Origin: Pegea sp. RAD2-039
Taxonomy: Eukaryota; Chordata; Thaliacea; Salpida; Salpidae
NCBI GenBank assembly: GCA_034620365.1
Contig: JAQGEQ010000380.1
Span: 2,356,001 to 2,420,000, forward strand
Reading direction: 5' to 3'
Length of the DNA: 64,000 nucleotides
The notes below the pieces were generated by a model, which had not been told where the DNA came from, did not search any database, and saw nothing but the letters and a program-made list of their open reading frames with translations. Of this stretch, positions 53,848-64,000 are shown one piece after another. Each line of letters starts with the position of its first letter. Position 1 is the first letter of the stretch. The translations under genes and the position numbers were made by a program.

Positions 53848-56800
53848 AGCTTATTTATAGACCCGTTTCAATCATAATCTTTGATTTCGTTTGCCTTTAA
53901 GCTCACTATGTGAAGATTGTCGTGTGTTTTTTTTCTAAATGGCTTCGTTAAAATATTTTCTATGTTTTCATCTACTAGTCAACATATTTTACATGTAATT
54001 TAACTCATTTGTAGGTTGTTAACAAAGCTCACAAACAGATCATGGTTCAAAAATTCATTTTTACATCTTTTACATTTGTTGTGGGATCAATTTAAAAATT
54101 TGTGGTTCTTATCACACTTTTATAAATGGGTGTATCATCATCGTTTACAAATTATTTTGTAATCAAAAACAATCTTTCTGAAATCGGTTTCATGGACTTT
54201 AACGACAACTAAATTACTAACAACTATTCTAAGCATAGAAAAGTTTATTTTTTTAACGGCTTACAACCAATCATATTCAATTTAATTTAACATTGTCGCA
54301 GAAAAGCAGAAGTTTTCTAAATAAAACATGCTTTAAATCACCGGTAAGAAGATTGCACTAAGCAAACTTTCAAACTAACTAGCAAGAACATAACAATTTA
54401 AACTATTCAAATATGAAGCTGGTATAATCCGCTTATAATCTTCTATTATACTATACTTATATATAATCTTACAAAATAAAGTCCTCACATACATAAGCAT
54501 ATTTTATTGCAGTTGAATTCTGTAGATAAAGTTTTAGTAAAAAATGTTTTCACTGTTAACTTTATCCATTAATTGATTGGAATGTCTTATACAAGATCAT
54601 AGTAAAGCCGGAACTAGTTTTGTTTCAAAATTAGCCTTCTGGTTGAGCTAACAATTTGAAATTTTCAAGCACTCTTAATAATTAAGGATCATAATTTTGT
54701 TTTGATTGTTCAAGTTGAAGCCAGATATTTTATTATATAGAAGAGCAAACTTCTTTGTGTTGTTTCTTGCAATGTATTCAAGTTTTCGTTGTGTTTCATA
54801 TTCAGGCAATTGATTAGACAAACTTCTTGGCTTAGAGCATCAAAGGCATAAAAAGCTGTTGAACAGTCTTTTCACGCCAGACGTTATCTTCAAACTTGTT
54901 TTCCTTTCTTTCAAATTTTTATTTCTTCGATAGTCTTTTAAAGTACTTCATAAAATTGTTATTATGTTGTATAAATAATGATTTCATCCAAAAATAAATC
55001 TTTTTTTGAAGAAGATAATTGCATAAAAGTAATTCAATTTCTTAGACTAACTAATACTGAAAAATTGTATTGTAATAATTAGATTATTTTTATGTTTTAT
55101 TTTCAATATAACTTTCAAAATCATAATAAAATAATACTTCATTACATGATACTAATTATTTCCTTTTAGCTTAAGCCCTTCAGAACTTACATTTATGAAA
55201 AACGGTTTGAAAAAAAAACTATTTTATTTGTTATATACATTAATTCATTTGTAGATATTTTGCATTGCTGAGCTCATATCTAATTATTCATTTATTTTCT
55301 TGTTCAAAATTTAGTATTACCATTTAATTGCAATATTGTTAGTTAGTTAAGCTCTTGTAGTAAGCAATATTTTAGTGATAGTCACTTCCGACAAACATAC
55401 AAACTATATTTTAGTTTTCTGGAGTTTCTTTATTACGAGTTCTTACAAAATATTATCACAAAAGTTTGTACTTTACTAAACAAATCATAAGTGTTACAAA
55501 ATTTTCGAGTATTTTTCTAAATATAAAAAAAACATGAATAAAAGTAAAAGAGAATTTAAACAAGAGGCAAAAATGATCAAATCACTTTGCAATGCTTCCG
55601 ATAAAGAAGATAAATATAGAATGAATTGAAAGTCATTTTTTCTAAATGATTTTGCAAAGTCTACTGACAAGTTTATCATCAGAATACTCTTTCATCTACA
55701 AACAGCTTTTTTCCTCATTCATCGTTTTCATATTAGTTAAGATGATGGGTGTGTTGTATCAGAAGCATTTTCTTATTATATCAATAGACACTTTACTTGC
55801 ATAAATATTATTTTAAGGATAAAACACTTGCAACTATATGCGCGTGTATCAGTCCTCAGAACAATGTGTGTCTGTAGACAAAAGTAGAGTAAAACGAGTA
55901 TGCAGTAGAGACTGATGTAGGCAATAAGCCAAGAATTGTTGAAACTCAACAGGATATGTCCATTTTTTGCAATATGTCACTGGCTATTGGGACTATAAAA
56001 ATTGTGCCAAAACAAAGATAGAAAAATAGCGTGAAATTAAACTAATCTATTCATATTTCACTTTGGCAACAGCTGGGTATTTCATTTTGAATGTAAAATA
56101 TTGAATTGGTACTTGTAAAAGTTTTTCTTGGATGCTAGAATGTCGTAGAGATGACAGTTAAACGACATTTCATTTCGTAAATGGCAATGTTGTTTTCATT
56201 TCATTTTCGTCATTAAAACCGAACAAAGAATCCACAAAAAAGCTCTCATTTCATGAAAATAATAACATCAAGCTTACAGTTCGATAATGAAATTCGTTCT
56301 GCCTAAAAAATGCTTCTCTGTTTGTCACGCCTGCGTTATAATACCATACAAAGATTATAGAAGAAATCATCATTTACGCTTAAATAGGTAAATTGAAATC
56401 CATAATTTATATGAAGTAAAGTATCAACATGGAGTGTTGGATGCTAGCCATTTTTTTTATCAAATTTTGTACAATCAAATAGCGGTTTTAAATATCATAT
56501 TTTTAATAAATTACAACTTTGTCATTTAAATTGTTTACAGCTTTATAAAGTTTGTTTTATTGAGTTCATTCACTTTGAGCTCAGATACTTTTTTGACATT
56601 ATCTTCAATTACCAATGGCATGTTCAGAGTTCACCTGATTTTGGTATCCACGCTCTAGTGAATAAGGTCACACTAATCTGATAAAGCAAGTGAGAATAGA
56701 ATAATTTAAGCTGTAAGATTAAGTAAAGCTTCTTTTGAGTACCACTTGAACCGATTTTTTTTGAAATAGGTTTAGATAACATAATGTTTATAACTAAAAC

Positions 56801-59800
56801 ATTTAGTATTGTAGTCTTAAAACCTCGTTCGAAATCCTTTCTTAAGTTACATCTTTAAAGCGATTTATTATTAACGTTGTATGTACTTTGATACATCGAT
56901 ATTTTCAAATGATTTAATTTTGTTAATAGATTATTTTGAGCTTTAAAACGATCATTTTTTGTTATTGTTGTGAAAGCATATATTTAATGCTTAAAGAATA
57001 AATGATTGAATTGACGATTTTAGTATCTTTTTCTCAAAATAATTGCTCTAGCTTTTGACAAATGACTATTTTAAACCTTTGAGGTCATCATGATGTTTTT
57101 ATAGCGTCGTTTCTCATTTACATATTTAGTTTACACTTACTTCTAGTAATGTGTAAAAGTAATTGATTGATTTATTGACTTTTGAAACCACACAGTACTA
57201 TCCACTTACAGTTCCTATACAGATAAGCACACATAACTATAGCCTTCTTGTATGTTATTTTAAGCAAGTCTCAATCATGACAATATAAATATCTTTCTCT
57301 AATGCTCTTTCAACACATCTAAGTAATTTTCAATTATCAACTTTTATAAGTTAGTTTATCTATCTTGTTGACATAAAGACTTGTATTAAGTCGGTTCAAA
57401 ACTTGTTGAAACACGGTTTCAAATAAGAAATTTGTGATGAGTTTAATTTATGTACATTGCTAAAAAAATATTTTTCTATCTTAACTATTTATTTATGTTT
57501 TATAAAGCTTTTTTGCCGCGAGAGGACGCTGTCGGATTATTTTATTTGTCTTAAATTAGAGTCCCAAAAATGCCTGCTGAAAACTTCACACTTATACTTA
57601 ATTTTGGTTAGCTTAAACTGAGATTTGATTATTACAAACGTCAACTGTTGTTTAAAAGACTTCTCAGCACATTATTCAAAGTAAAATTAAACTAATCTTT
57701 AGGGAGAAACATTAAAAGTTTCTTTCTATTAAGTTAAGTACTTGAGAATATTTTTTTCAAAAATTCTACTGAACAAGTCACGTGTGGAACTTAATCCTTG
57801 AAAATATATATTTAACTGTATATAATCAGTGGTCTAGAAATCACTCGTGCTTATGCGTGTGAAAAGAAGTAATTTTTACATTTTTCGAGTTTTTGCGTGA
57901 CAATGCTAGTGTAAGGTTTAGATAACTTACACAGCTGTTTCGATTATAATTCACTTGCATTGAATCGAACCAAAATAGAGTATTGAGTTGCTGATTTCAA
58001 CAAGTTGTTGAGAAGACTTGATTCAGGTGATGAACGATGTTCTGGACACAACAGGGTTGATGTTGTACTATAGAAACATCAGAAAAAACAAAAACATTTA
58101 ACAGTTTCCTGTAGTAAACTATCTTAGTTGTTAAAATGGAAAACTTGATCAAAAGTTATGTCATAGTGTTTAAACAGTGTTTACACAAGAAAAAAGCATA
58201 AACCGTTGATAATTTGCATTTTGAAAAGTAACTTTGAGGTGACAGAGCTGATCAAATCATCAGAAAATAAAAAATGCAAGACTCATGCTTGTATATAGCA
58301 ACAACTTTTCCTCACAAACTTTGAATGACGTATGCAATCATTAAAAAAATTAAATGTTTAAAGTAAACGAGTTAGAAAGTTAATCGTTTATTTACGAAAT
58401 TGTTTCTAACATATATCATATTTAACAAGTAAAAAAGTTTTTGCAGATTACATTATTTAGGTGTTTTGTAATGACCATTATAACTTTTTTTTCTAAAAAA
58501 AGCTCAAACTACTTTTGTCAATGCATCGATCAGCATTTCTTTAGCCGTAAAATGAATTTGAAAGCTAGGGCAAAGTTTTTTCTGTCAAAAATTGATTTAT
58601 TATTTTAATGAATTGTTATTTATTTAATCAAAAGATTAAATGATTTATAAACCTTTTCTCAGTACACATCAAAGCTTTTCTACAAAGATTTAAATGTTGA
58701 ACGCTTTTTTTATACATCTAGATTTGATTACACATAATACAAGGTTTTTGGTTTGTGTGTATACTTTGAATGCTTTTTTTGTGGTTATGATTAGTTTAAA
58801 TGCAGTCTTATGCGCTTTACTTTGCACTTGAAATTATTATTGGAAGTAGTTGATATTTTAAAGTTGTTTTAAATTGAGTTGTGAATTGTTTAAAGAAACC
58901 TTTAATTAAGCTAAGAAAAGCTTTTGAAAAATTCAAATTTAAAGAAATTAAAAAGTAAAGCTTACAAACACCTCTATCTTTCAATTCATTTTTAGCAAAT
59001 TAAAAGATACTGCCATTTGATGACAGCTAAATTTTTGAATTGATTTTGTTGTTCAAAATGCTTTCATTTGTGTTATATCATTACTCTTTTAAGCTACTTT
59101 AGTCACCAAAGCCGTGACGTAACTCTAAAATGGAAAGTGCAATGCGGCTATTGTTCAATTTGTGTGAATGTGTGTGCTGTGTTTATCATAAAAAGAAAAA
59201 TATTTTTGAAAAACTAACTAAAGAAAAGTAAATAGAAATATAATGCCTATCAATCAAAAGTAAAGTTATAAATGGCAGAGTTCCAAGCAGTCTAACATTT
59301 CTATTTATTGTTTACATACATATATATGCCTAGATATAATTACAAAACTCATTGAATATAATATATTAAAGATTTAGGTGCGCCATTATAATATTTAAAA
59401 GTGAAAATCTGTTTATTTAAGTAATTAGTTACATATGGTGATACTTTTACCTACATGTTTTCTAGTTTAAGCTTAAACATTGAAATATCTTATTGTAATA
59501 AAGAGTTACAGCAAATCTTATTTATAATTTATTAATAGAAAAATAACTGTAAAAAATTATGAAATAGATTAGATTTGTAAGCAAAAAGTGTGAAAAACTC
59601 AGCAAAAAATATCCAAGTCTACTCACTCTGTACAAAAATCGCAATAACTCACATACAGTTTTGAAATTATTACAAATTAGATGTAAAAACAAATTTCTTG
59701 TGTACGAGCAAGCCTTGACAGTTCGTATATGTTTAAATATCACATATAGAACAAACTAGCTTACGTTATTTGTACAACTGCTGATGAATCGGTTATTTTG

Positions 59801-62800
59801 GGAAGTTAACTTTTTCTGGGTTGTTAAGTAACAAAGATTGTGACATACTTAATCTTTCTTGGTAACCACAAAGCGACTTGAAGCAATTTCTAACAATTGG
59901 CTACTGCCGCAGCTAAACTTCAACCAAGAAACCACAAATAAAATTGTCTATTATTTAGAAGGTGTCTAATGACCACTTGAATGTCTATACCAATGTCAAA
60001 CAAACACAGACAGAATGGTATAGTCCTACTTGCTGTCATACGCAAGTTGATATGAGGATTAATTTTTCACGCGCTTGATAACAGGATTGTTGGATGATAT
60101 CTTACCCTAAACAAAGAAACAGACTATTTTGGAAAGGTTTCAACTGTTTTTTTCACAAACTTACATATTTAATGAAGACATAGAAAAGAAAAATTGTTGC
60201 TACATAATCACCATCTTATAGTTATTCAATTTAGAAACAAAAAAAGAAGTTTCATATGAAGCTGTTATCTTCTTAAAATATCGCATTTTGTACTCAAGAC
60301 ATCAAACACCTTTCCAAATAACAACAACCAAACTTTTTATACGGAAGGAAATGTTATTACCGTGAAGAAATTGACAATTACCAAGGCGAGAACTGTTGAA
60401 TATTTGAATGATGTTCTGCTGGTTTACCCATTGTACTGCTACTTTGCCAGAAAACTTCTTAACAATTTTGACGCTCTTTTGTGTTAGCAAAATTTATCTA
60501 AAATTCCAATTGCTTAATTTTAAAGTGCATTTTGAGCTTAGTTAACTAAAAAGTTTTATAAGCAATAAAAATCTAAAGCTTCATTTAATAATAGTATAAA
60601 GCTTACATGTTTAATGATCAAATTAAAAAATACAGATGATATATCAGTTAACAAACATTTTTTTTCAAATATTTATCAAAGTGGGTATTATTCGCCTATT
60701 TTAAAGCAGGTGCTGGTACAGCATGTATGATCTCCGAAAAGTTATCTAACTTCCTAAATATAGTTTCAAGCTGTGTATTAAAAGTCAAGTGCTAACTTAG
60801 TCCAGTTCAACTTCCTTATTTCTTGCTAGAATTTATTCATACCAAAATTATTTGCTAAATGTGTAAGTAGTATTGACTATTTGTTTTGAGAATCCGAAAA
60901 TTTCACAAAAATGACTAAAAATGGTTATTTTGATTATAAAATAAAGTAGCTTGAAAACCTATTATAAGGAAAAAAAGTTTGATTATTCAAATTAATTTCA
61001 AAAATGATGCAAAAAGGTTTGACGAAATCTTATTAGATGAAAACTTAACTTCATTTTGGTGAAAAAGTCGTGAAATTTCATTACTAGCTTCCTTAATCCT
61101 TTTTTAATATTGCAACTGTCACAACTACTTTCAATTCTTTTTGAAACTATTTAACTTACCTGAAAACAAACAAACTCAAAGAAGAAGGAAGTTCTAGGTG
61201 CAGAAAATTTGAAAGAGGAAATTGGTTTTTAGCACTTCAGTCATTAGGTACTCCTAGATTGCTTGACTTTATCACAAAAAGTTAAAACTTTTTTCAAATT
61301 TGAATTTTTCTTCTTTTTCAAGGAAATTTTTTATTTGGAAATTTCAAGTCACTAAAAAATACTCTTCAAAACATCAATCAAAGTTTTTTCCTCATCATGA
61401 ATTGTGGATTACAACATTCAGTGTTCATTACCATTAGTCTAATTGCTTTCAAATAACTTGCACAGATGCAGTGTTATCTTTGTGGAAAATTACATTATTT
61501 CCGTTTCGTGATATGTTAGTCGTCTTATAATTTGTCATTTCAATGGAGATATTAATCAACACATAATTTGCTTCATATAAATCATCTTAGCTTTATTGTA
61601 TCATTACATTTTATCATTTATTTCCGTTTTGCGCCATTTTTTCTCCAGATTTTTGATATTATGTTTGGGCCAGTCATTCTTTTACCTATAACTTGTTTCA
61701 CGATATACCGAAAAATAATTCATTTAATTGTCGTGTTGTGACAGCTCATTAACTAATAAATTGATTGGTTTTAAAAATAATAAAATAAAAGCACAGAATT
61801 ATTCATTTCACTAATTTTTATATAAAACTCTGATAAGATTCGTGAAATTATGTAGGATCTAAAACGTTTATGATTTAAGCTGTTTTTGTAAATTCCTTCA
61901 CTTTTTAGCCGTGATGGGTCAAATTTGTTTTCGACTGAAAATATCTCATTACCTTTATGCTAAGCAATTAAAAAAGTTGAGAATGTAAATATTTTGCTAA
62001 GAAGATTAACTAAAAGCAGGTTCAAGTGGGTATAAGTTTATTTAAGCTTTGTCAACGATTATCAATTTCATCAGAAGTTTCATTCTTTCAGTTTCAATTA
62101 AATCTAAAAAAGATGAATATTTCTGAAAACAACAATCTCCAGAAAGTCAAATATTTTTGTCGTCCAGCTTGGTACCTTGACATCATTTGTATCTGTAATC
62201 AATCATAATTTCATCTTTTTCATGTATTTTTTCAGATTAAACATACATACAATCGACGTTTTGTCCAAATTTTATTTGTCACAATATAATGAATATTTAA
62301 AGCTTATTGTTGAGTTATATTGACGAAGATCATATACATCGTTGTTTGCAGATAAGTAAGACTTAAATACTACTATTTACTTTTATATTCAGCTTTGCCT
62401 TTTTTCAATTCAAACCTGTTGTGCGTAGTTTAGTAGTTAATATCTTGTCATTTTTAAAATATTAGGGCGTTTATCAGTTGGCCTATTTTGAATAATGTAA
62501 ACGCAGAGTTGACTAGATCATGATACTTAATCAAAAATCTTGTTTGTTATATTGATCTACCTAAGAAAAAGTTGCTTAATAGGAACTGAACAGATTCGAT
62601 ATATCCCAATGTCAACTAATTATTTGCTTACATTTTTCGTTTTAACAAAAAATTTGTCTGTTGACTGGCTATTGAAATAAAGTGAACAATGCTTTATTCT
62701 AGTACAAGGACAAGATGTTAGCTTCAAATAATTTCGTTTCAATGCCATAGGTAGAGGTTAGATTCTTACACTATTGTGTTTTACAGCCACCAGTTAAAAG

Positions 62801-64000
62801 TAAACACGCATAAACGTAATTTTAAGTTTTCTTGTTTCGAGCAGTCCATCGATTTTTGCATTTAGTTGATTTGTCTAAATTTTCAAATAATTATTAACTT
62901 ACTTAAGTTGCTTTAAACATTTGCTTACTAACCAATTTAGCAAATATTCCTAATATGCTAAATTTGTGATGGAAGTGTTCTTCTTTTAGATAAAATAAGA
63001 TTTTCAAAAACACAATTTTGCTATATAATGATAAACTTTAACCTTAGATTAGCTTACATACAGTTTTTGAATACATCGTAGAACTGAATTTGACTGAACC
63101 GAGCTTTACTTCCAAAATCTAATTCAAATAATTCATTCTATATTTGAAATTCTAAACTGTAAGAATAAGATATAGTTGTGTAACCGCTGACTTCCCAATT
63201 ATTCACACTGTAGCTATTAAGTACAGGTATACGAGTAAAAAATAGAAAATAATCCTTATTACGTTCAAATCTAAATATTAAAAAGTATTATATCTTTATA
63301 CGTTTTATGTTTTCTTCTGATTTTAAGTTTAATAAGCCAACAAATAGATTTGTTACAATTTTTTAAGAAAGCCAAAACTATAATTGAATAAAAGTTAAAC
63401 TTCAATTGCGATAAGTATTATAAATTAATTGCTTTTTATAAAAAGATCGTTACAATTTTGTGAACGTTCTACAGAGCACTATCTTTACTGTAGTTCTTAC
63501 TTATTGTCTCAGATACTTATTAACTAAAAGTTCATTAATTATTATATTAGCTTTAGTTAAAATTTACCAAAAAACTCTTTTAGAAAAATTTGAATTTAGA
63601 TTTGGTTAAAAATATTTGGTTACTTATTGCATTACAAAAAAGGTTTTTGAAATATAAGAATCACTTTTGACAAAAACAGGTTAGAGATATACACTTTACT
63701 TAAAATTACTTTAAAATTGTTTATTCTTAAATATTATTTTTTTACACTTTATTTGATTTACTTGTAATGGCGTTACGTAGTAGCAAGTAAACTTGATTTT
63801 GAAAGTGTATTTTCAAAAGTGATCCAAGTATTTTCGAGAAGTTTTGAAATAAAATTTTGTAATCTTCAAAAGGATCAGAGTTCTACAACAAGAAACGAAA
63901 ATCTTGATGATAAACCCATGAAAGGTAACAAACATATAACTCCTTCTATATCTTTTGTTTTGTTAATACTTTAAATAATTATGCTTACTAATGTTTCGAT

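Larger units (their letters stand above)
40923..64000. other. 23-kb AT-rich interval with no supportable gene
   Basis: All open frames of 60-106 codons in this stretch were examined and none has recognisable similarity. Most are low-complexity translations of AT-rich DNA. Slightly less AT-rich islands occur near 42030-42440, 46290-46570, 49160-49760, 52000-52450 and 59850-60060. They may be old repeats or isolated exons; see the findings for the few with splice-like signals. It may be intergenic or may lie within a long intron of a gene extending past the right edge. Confidence 0.4.

Noticed and set aside
60302-60490. 62-codon minus-strand frame with WVNQQNIIQIFNSSRLG
   Set aside because: Looked briefly like a transposase fragment, but no catalytic or DNA-binding motif could be identified.

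Overview
This is a strongly AT-rich (by eye about three-quarters A+T), intron-rich stretch of animal nuclear DNA. Bacterial or organellar origin is excluded: all convincing genes are split by GT-AG introns, and their products (an ephexin-type RhoGEF, a DRAM-family membrane protein and a copine) are metazoan families. Two kinds of retroelement are present: a decayed Ty3/gypsy-like LTR element and a tRNA-derived SINE. The exact phylum cannot be read from the window. An invertebrate with an AT-rich genome (arthropod, flatworm or cnidarian grade) fits. The variable 3' splice sites argue against a Caenorhabditis-type nematode. No operon, CRISPR or prokaryotic defence system is present.

Layout. Positions 1-276 (minus) hold the N-terminal coding piece of an unrecognised Lys-rich protein that runs off the left edge. 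Positions 3872-12389 (minus) hold a 23-exon gene whose exons join in frame into a 1,207-residue Dbl-family RhoGEF with DH, PH and C-terminal SH3 domains and a long low-complexity N-terminus. An isolated coding-looking first exon lies at 15606-15720 (minus). Positions 23345-25653 (minus) hold a five-exon DRAM/FRAG1-type six-span membrane protein. Positions 29509-34356 (plus) hold a complete copine: twelve common exons followed by two homologous, phase-identical, alternative last exons (33843-33998 and 34225-34356).

Downstream of the copine, 35770-37638 is a decayed LTR retrotransposon. It retains two ~187-bp LTRs, a broken gag with two zinc knuckles and a probable 3' end of pol, with the enzymes deleted. 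Two copies of one SINE family follow: a full one at 38234-38632 with a tRNA-Val-like head, and a headless one at 40626-40922. From about 41 kb to the right edge (23 kb) I could support no gene. Only small hairpins, short repeats and a few isolated splice-like signals were seen.

The genes do not form a pathway. The RhoGEF would act on Rho GTPases at the membrane or cytoskeleton, the DRAM protein in lysosome/autophagy membranes, and the copine in calcium-dependent membrane binding. The DRAM gene and the copine are divergently arranged and share a 3.9-kb upstream interval. I found no convincing undescribed system. The most informative unusual features are the duplicated copine terminal exons, the probable alternative first exon at 15.6 kb and the SINE family.
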